DNA of 64,000 nucleotides, from positions 5,580,001-5,644,000 of the forward strand of contig NZ_CP109027.1 in assembly GCF_036226885.1 (NCBI RefSeq), written 5' to 3'. Shown piece by piece: positions 8,701-16,134 of this stretch. Below the pieces are notes generated by a model. The model was not told where the DNA came from. It worked only from the letters and a program-made list of their open reading frames with translations, and did no database searches. This DNA comes from Streptomyces sp. NBC_00663. Lineage in GTDB: Bacteria; Actinomycetota; Actinomycetes; Streptomycetales; Streptomycetaceae. How positions within the stretch are numbered: position 1 is the stretch's first letter; the number at the start of each line of letters is the position of its first letter. Position numbers and translations under genes: made by a program.

Positions 8701-9067
8701 CCTTGTAGGCCCAGGTGAAGTACGAGAAGGGCTCGCCGTGCGAGGCGACGGCGAGGATCTGCGCCCCGCCGTTGCTGTCGGCCGGGGTCCAGCCGCACAC
8801 CTGGGTGTCCGGCGACCCCCAATAGGTCAGCCGTCTGCCGGGGCCGCCCGCCACGTCCACCAGGTGGATCTCGGGCACGAGGCTGCGCCAGCTCGTGTAC
8901 GCGATGTGGCGGCCGTCGGGGGAGAAGCGCGGGTGGCCCACCTTGGTGCGGTCGACGGTGAGCCGCCAGGCGCGGTCGGCTCCGTCCAGGGGGGCCAGCC
9001 ACAGGTCGTCCTCGGCCACGAAGCACAGCAGGTCACCGCTCAGATGCGGCAGGCGCAGATAGCTCAC
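5798..9067 (-). CDS. Tricorn protease homologue
   Basis: A 1089-residue peptidase of family S41, within the usual tricorn length. The N-terminal two thirds are WD/beta-propeller blades (LCFVAEDDLWLAPLDG, then FSPDGRHIAYTSWR and similar). Next comes a PDZ-like segment, then the C-terminal serine peptidase domain. Catalytic candidates are His in GTSHAYV, Ser in DEATSSDGDMITAAF and Glu in VENRGVTPDLEV. Tricorn degrades peptides released by the proteasome, acting as a large cytosolic oligomer. The GTG start is odd: its ribosome-binding sequence GGGAG abuts the start codon with no spacer. It is transcribed divergently from the TetR gene. Confidence 0.92.
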   Translation of the reverse strand: MSYLRLPHLSGDLLCFVAEDDLWLAPLDGADRAWRLTVDRTKVGHPRFSPDGRHIAYTSWRSLVPEIHLVDVAGGPGRRLTYWGSPDTQVCGWTPADSNGGAQILAVASHGEPFSYFTWAYKVPTDGDPGRKLPWGPVSDLQVADFDGDRRTLLLTGTPPHEPAAWKRYRGGATGRLWLHGHRLLEELDGHLHSPMFVGGRIAFLSDHEGVGNLYSCAHDGTDLRRHTDHDAFYARHASSDGHRVVYQCAGDLWIVDDLSPAGTPRRLDVRLSGPRAGRRTYQVPAAQHVDGVSVDETGRASAVVVRGSLYWLTHRDGPARTITDTPGVRVRLPEMLGSVGQVAYVTDADGEDAIEIAYLPRATGDREPRRLASGELGRVLELVSDPQGERLAIASHDGRLLLITVSDDAAAAAGTEDSNGEVTELIRSVNGPVRDLSFSPDGAWLTWSHPGIGRSLRQIKMARIKDRLIIDVTNGRFEDENPVFTRDGRYLAFLSWRGFDPVYDVHTGDLSFPLGCRPYLVPLSSATPSPFALNPEGRPAAGGLDPAEDEPGDGSAVTVEVEGLESRVTPFPVSASKYSALYPVAGGGLVWLRWPISGALGETFANPDDTSGRPTLEYFNITKAKKSELVDDLDWFAVSGDGSRLVIVDEGDLRAVPATESGDSDSTVWIDARRILHEADPGAEWRQSYEEAGRIIRAYFWDPGMCGIDWDAVLDQYRPLVERVATPDEFADLLREVLGELGTSHAYVTAARRNEGPPHYQRRQGLLGANLVRREAGWTVRRILPGDSSDSKARSPLAGTGIREGAVLTHVDGRPVDPVTGPYPLLAGAGGTTVELTFTPAEGEGRARRVAVVPLLDERPLRYQDWVAKRRQVVRELSGGRCGYLHIPDMGGSGWAQFNRDLRMEVSRPALIVDVRGNAGGHISELVVEKLTRTILGWDLTRNAQPVSYASNAPRGPVVALADEATSSDGDMITAAFKLLKLGPVVGQRTWGGVVGMTGRHQLGDGTIITVPMNAGWFDAYGWTVENRGVTPDLEVLRTPLDWAEGRHAQLDDAVQLAVDLLTTNPPATPPDYSNVPDRSRPKLPPRT

Positions 9068-9138
9068 CTCCCTATGCTTTTCCGGGGGATGGACCGGAGC
9101 AACTTATGAATAATCGCCCCCGGGTGACCCATGACACG

Positions 9139-9201
9139 AACGAAACCGTTTCGTTTCGCTAGCGGGTGCGCTACATTCGTCATGTACGAAACCGTGTCGT
9201 T
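9139..9201 (+). promoter_or_regulatory. Paired palindromic operators of the TetR regulator
   Basis: Box 1 (9139-9155) is AACGAAACCGTTTCGTT, a 17-bp palindrome around a central C. Box 2 (9185-9201) is TACGAAACCGTGTCGTT, the same with small changes. Between them a candidate -10 TACATT lies at 9172. One box covers the -35 side and the other the start-site side, the layout expected for TetR autorepression. Confidence 0.75.
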
Positions 9202-9237
9202 CGGCGCGGGAAGTCGGAGTGGGAAAGGGTGATCGGC

Positions 9238-9843
9238 ATGACTGAGGTCGCAACGGCGCGTCGCAGTCGGATCACGCCCGAGCGTGAGGCCGAGCTGTAC
9301 GAGGCCGTGCTCGACCTGCTCCGCGAAGTCGGCTACGACGCCCTCACCATGGACGCCGTGGCCGCTCGCACCAAGTCCAGCAAGGCCACGCTCTACCGCC
9401 AGTGGGGCGGCAAGGCCGAACTCGTCGCGAAGGCCGTCCGGCACACCAAGCCCGGCGGCGCGGGTGTCGCCCAGATCGACACCGGGTCGCTCCGAGGCGA
9501 CCTGCACGCCCTCACCATGCGCTCGGACGACTGCGAGATGGAGCAGAACTCCGCGCTCATGCGAGGCCTGGCCATGGCGATCCACGGCAACCCGGATCTT
9601 CTGAAGGCGTTCAAGGAACACCTCATCGGCCCGGAGGTGGCGGATTTCCGTACCGTGCTGCAACGCGCGGTCGACCGCGGTGAGATCCGCCCGGACAACC
9701 CCGCGATCGACTTCGTGATGCACATGATGATCGGCGGGTTCGCCGCCCGCTCGATGATCGACGAGCAGCCGCCGACACAGGCCTTCCTCCTGTCGTACAT
9801 CGACGCCGTGGTCCTCCCCGCCCTCGGCAACCAGAACTACTGA
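9238..9843 (+). CDS. TetR family transcriptional regulator
   Basis: A 201-residue regulator with an N-terminal TetR helix-turn-helix: REVGYDALTMDAVAARTKSS, then KATLYRQWGGKAELV. The remainder is an all-helical ligand domain ending in the conserved-looking HMMIGGFAARSMIDEQPP segment. The ATG at 9238 is chosen because GAAAGGG lies 8 nt before it and the HTH follows at normal spacing; upstream in-frame starts would reach into the operator region. Two palindromic boxes precede the gene. It lies 129 nt before an MMPL exporter on the same strand, the usual arrangement for a repressor that senses the exported compound. Confidence 0.92.
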   Translation: MTEVATARRSRITPEREAELYEAVLDLLREVGYDALTMDAVAARTKSSKATLYRQWGGKAELVAKAVRHTKPGGAGVAQIDTGSLRGDLHALTMRSDDCEMEQNSALMRGLAMAIHGNPDLLKAFKEHLIGPEVADFRTVLQRAVDRGEIRPDNPAIDFVMHMMIGGFAARSMIDEQPPTQAFLLSYIDAVVLPALGNQNY

Positions 9844-9972
9844 CCCCTTTCCCCGGCACGACCCTCACCTGACGTACCCGCTCACGTCGTCGGGACGATC
9901 ACGCCTGCCACCCACCGGGCTGATCACCCCTGCCCCTGAACCACCTCACGACCTGACCGGGAGTACGCCCAC

Positions 9973-12198
9973 GTGGCCACTTTCCTGTACAAACTCGGCC
10001 GGCTCGCCTTCAGGCGACGGCATTTCGTCGCCCTGATCTGGGTCGCCCTGCTGACGCTCGCGGGCGTCGGCGCGGCCAGCGCCCCCGCCGCGGGCTCCTC
10101 CTCCTTCTCGATCCCGGGCACGGAGGCGCAGAAGGCCTTCGACCTGCTGGAACAGCGCTTCCCCGGGGCCAGCGCGGACGGCGCGACCGGACGCCTCGTC
10201 TTCAAGGCGCCCGACGGCGAGAAGATGACCGACGCCGCCAACAAGGCGACCGTCGCGAAGACCGTGGCCGCGCTCGGCGACGGCTCCGAGGTCGTCTCCG
10301 TCACCGACCCCTACAAGACCAACGCCGTCAGCAAGGACGGCACCGTCGCCTACACCTCCGTGTCGTACGACGCCCCCGCCATGGAGCTCAAGGACTCCAC
10401 CCGGGACGCCCTGGAGGCGGCCGGGGACGAGGCCAGGGACGCGGGGCTGACCGTCGAGGTCGGCGGTGACGCGCTCCAGGCCGGGGCCGAGCCGGGCGCC
10501 ATCGGCGAGGTCATCGGCCTCGCGATCGCCGCGGTCGTCCTGGTCATCACCCTGGGCTCACTGGTCGCGGCCGGGCTGCCGCTGCTGACGGCGATCATCG
10601 GCGTAGGGATCGGCGTCTCCACCATCACCGCCCTCGCCAACGCGCTCGACCTCGGCGACACCACCTCCACGCTCGCGCTGATGATCGGCCTCGCGGTCGG
10701 CATCGACTACGCCCTGTTCATCGTCTCCCGCTACCGGGGCGAGCTGGCCGAGGGCCGCGACCGCGAGGAGGCGGCCGGCCGGGCCACCGGCACCGCGGGC
10801 TCCGCGGTGGTCTTCGCCGGCCTCACGGTCGTGATCGCGCTGGCCGGACTGTCGGTGGTCGGTGTGCCGATGCTGAGCAAGATGGGCCTCGCGGCGGCGG
10901 GCACGGTCGTCATCGCCGTCCTCATCGCGCTGACCATGATCCCGGCGCTGCTCGGCTACGCGGGCAAGAAGATCCGGCCGACGGGCGAGAAGCGCAGGAA
11001 GCAGGCGAAGAACGCGGCGGAGAAGCCGGCGGAGAAGGCGGTGGAGAAGCCGAACCTCGGCACCCGCTGGGCCAGCTTCGTCATCCGCCGCCCGGCCGTC
11101 GTGCTCCTCCTCGGCGTCGTCGGCCTGGGCGCCATCGCCCTGCCCGCCACCTCCCTCGAACTGGGTCTGCCGGACGACGGCTCGCAGCCGACCTCCACCA
11201 CCCAGCGCCGCGCCTACGACCTCCTCTCGGAGGGCTTCGGACCCGGCTTCAACGGACCGCTCATGGTCGTCGGCGACGCCAAGGACAGCGCCGACCCGAA
11301 GGGCGCCGCCACCGAGGTCACCGACCGGATCAAGGGCCTCGACGACGTCGTGACGGTGACGCCGGCGGCGTTCAACAAGGCCGGGGACACCTTCACCATC
11401 ACCGTGATCCCGGACTCCAAGCCCTCGTCGACGCAGACCGAGGACCTGGTGCACGCCATCCGGGACAGCGGGGCGGACGTCAAGGCCGCCACGGACACCG
11501 ACGTCCTGGTCACCGGCACCACGGCCATGAACATCGACTTCTCGCAGAAGCTCTCCGACGCGCTGATCCCGTACCTGGCGCTGGTGGTCGGCCTGGCCTT
11601 CCTGCTCCTGATCGTGGTCTTCCGCTCGATCCTGGTCCCGCTGAAGGCGGCCCTCGGCTTCCTGCTCTCGGTGCTCGCCGCGCTCGGCGCCGTCGTCGCG
11701 GTCTTCCAGTGGGGCTGGCTCGGCGGTCTGATCGGGGTCGAGGAGACCGGCCCGATCATGTCGATGATGCCGATCTTCATGGTGGGCGTGGTCTTCGGCC
11801 TCGCGATGGACTACGAGGTGTTCCTCGTGACCCGGATGCGGGAGGCGTACGTCCACGGCGAGTCCCCGAGCCAGGCCGTCGTCACCGGCTTCAAGCACAG
11901 CGCCCGGGTCGTGGTCGCCGCCGCGGTGATCATGATGGCCGTCTTCGGCGGCTTCATCAGCTCCAGCGAGTCCATGATCAAGATGATCGGCTTCGGCCTC
12001 GCGATCGCGGTCTTCTTCGACGCGTTCGTCGTCCGCATGGCGATCGTCCCGGCGGTGCTCGCGCTGCTCGGCAAGAAGGCCTGGTGGCTGCCGAAGTGGC
12101 TGGACCGCGCCCTGCCGAACGTGGACGTCGAGGGCGAGGGCCTGCGCAAGTCCGACGACGACAAGAAGGACGAGGACCGGGAGCTCGTACCGGCCTGA
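9973..12198 (+). CDS. MMPL/RND family transporter
   Basis: A 741-residue membrane protein with the two-fold repeat typical of MMPL exporters: one N-terminal helix (FVALIWVALLTLAGVGAAS), an extracytoplasmic domain, five helices (residues about 180-330), a second N-helix near residue 375, another external domain, then five helices to residue about 710. The RND signature region reads IGLAVGIDYALFIVSRYRGE in the first half and FGLAMDYEVFLVTRMREAY in the second, with the proton-relay Asp-Tyr pairs intact. It should export a lipid or antibiotic-like molecule using the proton gradient. The GTG start has a weak GGGAG 9 nt upstream. A perfect hairpin terminator follows. Confidence 0.93.
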   Translation: MATFLYKLGRLAFRRRHFVALIWVALLTLAGVGAASAPAAGSSSFSIPGTEAQKAFDLLEQRFPGASADGATGRLVFKAPDGEKMTDAANKATVAKTVAALGDGSEVVSVTDPYKTNAVSKDGTVAYTSVSYDAPAMELKDSTRDALEAAGDEARDAGLTVEVGGDALQAGAEPGAIGEVIGLAIAAVVLVITLGSLVAAGLPLLTAIIGVGIGVSTITALANALDLGDTTSTLALMIGLAVGIDYALFIVSRYRGELAEGRDREEAAGRATGTAGSAVVFAGLTVVIALAGLSVVGVPMLSKMGLAAAGTVVIAVLIALTMIPALLGYAGKKIRPTGEKRRKQAKNAAEKPAEKAVEKPNLGTRWASFVIRRPAVVLLLGVVGLGAIALPATSLELGLPDDGSQPTSTTQRRAYDLLSEGFGPGFNGPLMVVGDAKDSADPKGAATEVTDRIKGLDDVVTVTPAAFNKAGDTFTITVIPDSKPSSTQTEDLVHAIRDSGADVKAATDTDVLVTGTTAMNIDFSQKLSDALIPYLALVVGLAFLLLIVVFRSILVPLKAALGFLLSVLAALGAVVAVFQWGWLGGLIGVEETGPIMSMMPIFMVGVVFGLAMDYEVFLVTRMREAYVHGESPSQAVVTGFKHSARVVVAAAVIMMAVFGGFISSSESMIKMIGFGLAIAVFFDAFVVRMAIVPAVLALLGKKAWWLPKWLDRALPNVDVEGEGLRKSDDDKKDEDRELVPA

Positions 12199-12218
12199 CG
12201 TCAGGGTCCTGAACCGAA

Positions 12219-12246
12219 GCCGTGGTGGAGTCCGCTCCACCACGGC
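12219..12246 (+). terminator. Rho-independent terminator after the MMPL gene
   Basis: GCCGTGGTGGAG pairs perfectly with CTCCACCACGGC around a TCCG loop, a 12-bp stem. Confidence 0.85.
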
Positions 12247-12286
12247 CTCGGCCGTTCAGGCCGGGGCCATTGTCAGTGGTCGGGTC

Positions 12287-12292
12287 TAACGT
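12287..12292 (+). promoter_or_regulatory. Predicted -10 box of the leaderless isochorismatase-like gene
   Basis: TAACGT lies 7 nt before the ATG at 12300, with no ribosome-binding site in between. Confidence 0.45.
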
Positions 12293-12299
12293 GGCGGGC

Positions 12300-12860
12300 A
12301 TGACCACACTTGCCGCACGACCTCGCACGGCCCTGCTGGTGATCGACGTCCAGAAGGGTGTCGTGGCCGAGGCCCACCAGCGTGACGCGGTCGTCGCCAC
12401 CATCGCCGCGCTCGTCGACCGGGCCCGCGAGGAGGGCGTCCCGGTGGTCTGGGTCCAGCACTGCGACGACGACCTGGTGAAGGGCAGCGAAGCCTGGGAG
12501 TACGCGCCGGAGCTGATACGCCGGGACGCGGAACCCCTGATCCACAAGAACTACGGCGACTCCTTCGAGGACACCGAACTGGAGGAGGTCCTCGCGGGCG
12601 CCGGGGCGGGCCACCTCATCGTGACCGGGGCGTCGACCGACGTCTGCATCCGCTCCACCCTCCACGGCGCCTTCGTCCGCGGCTACGACGTCACCCTCGT
12701 CGCCGACGCCCACACCACGGACGACAACAGCAAGTGGGGCGCCCCACCGCCGGACCAGGTCATCGCCCACACCAACCTGTACTGGCGGTACCAGTCGGCG
12801 CCGGGACGGACGGCGGCGGTGGCGGAGGCGAAGGACGTGACGTTTCAGTACCCGGCTTAA
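12300..12860 (+). CDS. Isochorismatase-family cysteine hydrolase
   Basis: A 186-residue protein of the isochorismatase/nicotinamidase fold. The catalytic triad is visible as Asp in LLVIDVQKGVV, Lys in LIHKNYGDSFEDTEL and Cys in VTGASTDVCIRSTLHGAF, with the cis-peptide region just before the cysteine. The family includes isochorismatases, nicotinamidases and N-carbamoylsarcosine amidases; no feature here picks one. The ATG at 12300 fits the fold start, while an upstream in-frame GTG at 12222 falls inside the terminator of the previous gene. The start is probably leaderless. The next gene begins 41 nt downstream with its own -10 box. Confidence 0.9.
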   Translation: MTTLAARPRTALLVIDVQKGVVAEAHQRDAVVATIAALVDRAREEGVPVVWVQHCDDDLVKGSEAWEYAPELIRRDAEPLIHKNYGDSFEDTELEEVLAGAGAGHLIVTGASTDVCIRSTLHGAFVRGYDVTLVADAHTTDDNSKWGAPPPDQVIAHTNLYWRYQSAPGRTAAVAEAKDVTFQYPA

Positions 12861-12888
12861 CCGTTCGCCCGCGCCATCCACCCACCGC

Positions 12889-12894
12889 TAGCGT
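12889..12894 (+). promoter_or_regulatory. Predicted -10 box of the leaderless YbaK-like gene
   Basis: TAGCGT lies 7 nt before the ATG at 12902, again without a ribosome-binding site. Confidence 0.45.
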
Positions 12895-12901
12895 GCCCCG
12901 C

Positions 12902-13420
12902 ATGACGACGACCGACAGCCCAGCGGGCACCGCCGACTCCGGAGCCCACCCCCTGTTCGCCGAGGCCCTGCGGGAGAAGGGGCTCGATGAGCTGCGTGCC
13001 CAGGTACGGCGGTTCCCGGAGGCGACCCGTACCGCCGCCGAGGCCGCCGCGGCCATCGGGTGCGAGCTGAGCCAGATCTGCAAGTCGCTGATCTTCGCGG
13101 CGGACGGGGTGCCGGTGCTGGTGCTGATGGACGGCGCCTCCCGGGTCGACGTCGAGCTGGTGCGCGAGGTGCTCGGGGCCGAGAAGGTGACGCGGGCCGA
13201 GGCGGACGTCGTACGGGAGACCACCGGGTACGCCATCGGGGGTGTCCCGCCCTTCGGGCACCGGACCAGGACGCGGGTGCTGGCCGACCGTTCGCTGCTG
13301 GAGCACGACCTCGTGTGGGCCGCGGCCGGCAATCCGCACGCCGTCTTCCCGATCTCGCCCAAGGACCTCGTCGCGCACGCCGGTGCCGACCTCGTGGACG
13401 TGCGCGAGCCCACCGCGTGA
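12902..13420 (+). CDS. YbaK/EbsC-type aminoacyl-tRNA deacylase
   Basis: A 172-residue YbaK/prolyl-tRNA-editing-domain protein. Family landmarks are the helical start TRTAAEAAAAIGCELSQICK, the KSLIF strand with the Lys that contacts the tRNA 3' end, LVLMDGASRVD, and the glycine loop YAIGGVPPFGH. Members hydrolyse mischarged aminoacyl-tRNA in trans. Whether this one acts on Cys-tRNA(Pro), Ala-tRNA(Pro) or another substrate is not visible. Its stop overlaps the GTG of the EamA transporter (GTGA), so the two are translationally coupled. The first 20 residues are poorly conserved-looking and may be disordered. Confidence 0.9.
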   Translation: MTTTDSPAGTADSGAHPLFAEALREKGLDELRAQVRRFPEATRTAAEAAAAIGCELSQICKSLIFAADGVPVLVLMDGASRVDVELVREVLGAEKVTRAEADVVRETTGYAIGGVPPFGHRTRTRVLADRSLLEHDLVWAAAGNPHAVFPISPKDLVAHAGADLVDVREPTA

Positions 13421-14262
13421 CGCCGGCCGTCACCGCGGCCGTGCTGCTCGCCGCGGTCACGCACGCCAGCTGGAACGCCATCGCGCACAAGATCACCGAC
13501 AAGCTGGTCGGGTTCACGCTGATCGCCGGCGGCGGGATGCTGATCGGGCTGGTCATGGTGCCGTTCGTGGCGATACCGGCGGCGGGGGCGTGGCCGTATC
13601 TCATCGCCTCCGCCGTGATCCACGTCGTGTACTACATGCTGCTGATGAAGTCCTTCCGGCTGGGGGACTTCGGGCAGGCGTATCCCATCGCCCGCGGCAG
13701 CGCGCCCCTGGTCGTCACCCTCCTCGCCGCCGTCTTCGCCCACGAGGTGCCCGACGGATGGGCCGCCGCCGGGATCGCGGTGTCCTGCGCGGGACTGACC
13801 GGCGTCGCGCTGTGGGGGCTGCGCGGGCGTCGGCCCAACTGGGCGGCGATCGGGGCCGCGTTGGCGACGGGCCTGTCCATCGCCGCGTACACCGTCGTCG
13901 ACGGGCTCGGGGTGCGCGCCTCCGGATCGTCGCTCGGGTACATCGCCTGGCTGATGGCCCTGGAGGGCGTGTTCGTACCGGCATACGCGCTCTACCGTCG
14001 GCGCGGGCAACTGATCGCCGAGCTACGGCCGTTCGCGGCGGTCGGACTGCTCGGGGCGGCGCTGTCCGTCGCCGCCTACGGGCTCGTCCTGTGGGCGCAG
14101 ACCAAGGCCGAGCTGGCGCCGATCGCCGCCCTGCGGGAGTCGTCGATCATCGTCGGCGCGGCCATCGGGGCGGTGTTCTTCAAGGAACGGTTCGGCGCGC
14201 CGCGGATCGTCGCGGCCGGGTTGCTGGTGGCCGGGATCGGGCTCATGCTGCACGCCGGGTGA
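13417..14262 (+). CDS. EamA/DMT family transporter
   Basis: A 281-residue integral membrane protein with about ten hydrophobic helices arranged as two EamA repeats, running from VTAAVLLAAVTHASWNAIAH to IVAAGLLVAGIGLMLHAG. The second repeat contains IAALRESSIIVGAAIGAVFF followed by KERFG, the usual end of an EamA unit. Drug/metabolite transporters export or exchange small metabolites such as amino acids; the substrate is unknown. The GTG start overlaps the stop of the YbaK-like gene, which hints at a shared role, possibly in amino-acid handling. The TIR gene starts 29 nt downstream from its own promoter. Confidence 0.9.
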   Translation: MTPAVTAAVLLAAVTHASWNAIAHKITDKLVGFTLIAGGGMLIGLVMVPFVAIPAAGAWPYLIASAVIHVVYYMLLMKSFRLGDFGQAYPIARGSAPLVVTLLAAVFAHEVPDGWAAAGIAVSCAGLTGVALWGLRGRRPNWAAIGAALATGLSIAAYTVVDGLGVRASGSSLGYIAWLMALEGVFVPAYALYRRRGQLIAELRPFAAVGLLGAALSVAAYGLVLWAQTKAELAPIAALRESSIIVGAAIGAVFFKERFGAPRIVAAGLLVAGIGLMLHAG

Positions 14263-14278
14263 CCGAGCCGTCACTGGC

Positions 14279-14284
14279 TAACCT
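14279..14284 (+). promoter_or_regulatory. Predicted -10 box of the leaderless TIR gene
   Basis: TAACCT lies 7 nt before the ATG at 14292, and no ribosome-binding site is present. The TIR gene would thus have its own leaderless transcript despite the short gap from the EamA gene. Confidence 0.45.
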
Positions 14285-14291
14285 GTGGGCC

Positions 14292-15755
14292 ATGAGCGGT
14301 GTCTTCATCAACTACCGCAGGGGCGGGCACTCCGGTGTCGTCGACGATCTCGACGCGGCCCTCGCGCGGCACTTCGGCCGGGGGCAGGTGTTCCTGGACC
14401 GGCCGTCCCTGCTGCCGGGGCAGCGGTTCGCGGACGCGCTGGCGGAGCGGGTCGGCGACTGCGACGCGCTGGTCGCCGTGCTCCACCCCGGCTGGGCGGA
14501 CGCACGGCACCCGTCCGGGGCCCGGCGGCTCGGGGACGAGGACGACTGGGTCCGGCGGGAGATCGAATGGGCGCTGGCGGGCGGGAAGTTCGTCCTGCCG
14601 GTGCTGCTCGACGGGGCCGAGATGCCCACCGCCGCCGAACTGCCCGACACGCTCCGGGCGCTCGCCGGGCTCAACGCGCCCCAGCTGCGCGAGACGCACT
14701 GGACCGCCGACCTCGCCGTGGTGATCGCCGCGCTGGAGGGGAGCGTGCGCGCGAAGTGGCAGCCGGTCCCGGCGCCCGACGAGCCCGGGCCGCGCCCCGG
14801 GCGGTGGCTGGGGGCGCTGACCGTGCTGCTCGCCGCGGCCACCCTGGCCGGCGTTCCCGCGCTGCCGCAGGACGACGACTGGGTCGGCACCGGCGTGCTG
14901 CCGTACACCCTGACCGCCGCCCTGATGTGCTGTCTGCTGCTGTGCGCGCCGCTGGTCGCGGTCGCCGCCGTGCGGGTCGTACGGCGGTCCGTCGACGGCC
15001 TGGAGCGTGATCTGCACGCGGTCCGGCACCGGACGTACATCGGCAAGACCTGGCCGGTCGGGGTCGGGCTGGTCCTGGTCGGGGTGTACGGCGCGCTCCG
15101 CGGCGACCTGGGCATGGTGCAGGCGCTGGTCCTGCTGCTGGTCCTGGGCGTCGCGGTCGCCCGGGCGGCGGCGACCGACATCCGGCTGCGCCGCCGCGAC
15201 GACGACCTGTGGGCCCGCTGGCCGCACCGGCTGCCCGAGCGGGTGAACCGGGCCGTGCTGCGCCGCGCGGTCGCCCGGCTCCATGTCCGCCTCGACGGGA
15301 TGACCGCCCCGCTCTCGCTGGAGCAGCGGGAGAAGGCGGACTGGGAGCTGGAGGACATCGGCGGGGCGGTCGGGCGGGTGGCGGACGAGGCGGGGCGCTC
15401 GCGCGGGGAGTGGCTGCGGGAGGACCATCCGTGGCTGTTCGCCGGGTACGTGGTGTGGCTGGCGCTGATCGCGGCGCTGGCCGTCGCCTCGGGGCTCGCC
15501 TTCGCCGACGCCGGGGAGGGGACGGTCCGGCGGTATGTGACGCTGGCGGTGGTGGTGCTGATCGGCGTGCTGCTCGCGCTCGGCACGCTGGAGCTCGCGC
15601 ACCGGTATCAGCGGCGGCAGCGGCGGGAGCTGGTACGGCAGGTGGGCGGGTTCCGGGTGACGCTGGCCGCGCGGGTGGCCGCGATGAGTCTCCCCGCACG
15701 CACCAAGCCGACGGCGCCCGCACCGCGGCCGGAGGAGTACGCGGAGCCTGAGTAG
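14292..15755 (+). CDS. TIR-domain membrane protein
   Basis: A 487-residue protein. Residues 1-145 form a TIR_2-type domain: VFINYRR at the start, VFLDRPSLLPGQRFADAL (beta-B and BB-loop), DALVAVLHPGW, and DDWVRREIEWAL, where Glu90 sits where the catalytic glutamate of NADase TIR domains lies. The rest is a membrane region with helices near 171-187, 200-226, 252-270 and 275-296, a charged cytosolic stretch, and two more helices near 382-432. TIR domains in bacteria signal or cleave NAD+, often in antiphage immunity. Neighbours are housekeeping genes, so a defence role is only possible. The transmembrane arrangement downstream of the TIR domain is unusual. Confidence 0.85.
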   Translation: MSGVFINYRRGGHSGVVDDLDAALARHFGRGQVFLDRPSLLPGQRFADALAERVGDCDALVAVLHPGWADARHPSGARRLGDEDDWVRREIEWALAGGKFVLPVLLDGAEMPTAAELPDTLRALAGLNAPQLRETHWTADLAVVIAALEGSVRAKWQPVPAPDEPGPRPGRWLGALTVLLAAATLAGVPALPQDDDWVGTGVLPYTLTAALMCCLLLCAPLVAVAAVRVVRRSVDGLERDLHAVRHRTYIGKTWPVGVGLVLVGVYGALRGDLGMVQALVLLLVLGVAVARAAATDIRLRRRDDDLWARWPHRLPERVNRAVLRRAVARLHVRLDGMTAPLSLEQREKADWELEDIGGAVGRVADEAGRSRGEWLREDHPWLFAGYVVWLALIAALAVASGLAFADAGEGTVRRYVTLAVVVLIGVLLALGTLELAHRYQRRQRRELVRQVGGFRVTLAARVAAMSLPARTKPTAPAPRPEEYAEPE

Positions 15756-15847
15756 TAATCGCCGCGGACCGAGCGCTCAGCTCGCCGACTGGTCGCGTTC
15801 GCCTCTCCGGTAGCACTCTGGAAGGAGTTCTTCCGGAGGTGATCGTC

Positions 15848-16123
15848 ATGATGCACACCACTGTGGGATGGCACGTCGAGATGGAGTTCATGGAGGACAC
15901 CGATCACACGCGCGCGGTGGCGATGGTCCGGCTGCCCGACGGCAGCGAGGTACGGGCCCACGGCCACGCCAGCCGTCACCACACCGACTCGCATCAGCCG
16001 CGGGTCGGCGAGGAGGTCGCCGGGGCCCGCGCGCTCAACGAACTCGCCATGCAGCTGCTGACCAAGGCGCACGGCGAGATCGACGCGGCGTCCGGGCGGA
16101 CGTCCCACCCGATCCACGTATAG
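15848..16123 (+). CDS. DUF1876 domain protein
   Basis: A 91-residue protein of the actinobacterial DUF1876 family, recognised by GWHVEMEFMEDTDHTRAVAM, LPDGSEVRAHGHASRH and the end ALNELAMQLLTKAHGEID. The fold is thought to resemble a double-stranded RNA-binding domain (alpha-beta-beta-beta-alpha), but no function is established. The ATG at 15848 has a perfect GGAGG 8 nt upstream, so it is preferred over an in-frame GTG at 15839 that overlaps that site. The gene converges on the hydrolase at 16128. A perfect palindrome at 16117-16134 contains both stop codons. Confidence 0.88.
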   Translation: MMHTTVGWHVEMEFMEDTDHTRAVAMVRLPDGSEVRAHGHASRHHTDSHQPRVGEEVAGARALNELAMQLLTKAHGEIDAASGRTSHPIHV

Positions 16124-16134
16124 GCGGCTATACG
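16117..16134. terminator. Palindrome holding two convergent stop codons, possible bidirectional terminator
   Basis: CGTATAG-GCGG-CTATACG is a perfect 7-bp inverted repeat. The left arm contains the TAG of the DUF1876 gene and the right arm the TAG of the convergent hydrolase gene. The stem is short and A/T-rich, so terminator strength is doubtful. Confidence 0.45.

Noticed and set aside
6299..9109. A 936-codon open frame on the plus strand opposite the tricorn gene
   Set aside because: It is antisense to a protein with clear propeller, PDZ and peptidase motifs, and its own translation shows no fold or membrane segment.
14292..15755. A defence island around the TIR gene
   Set aside because: Flanking genes are an EamA transporter, a YbaK-like editing protein and DUF1876. 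No nuclease, reverse transcriptase, restriction or mobile genes are present.
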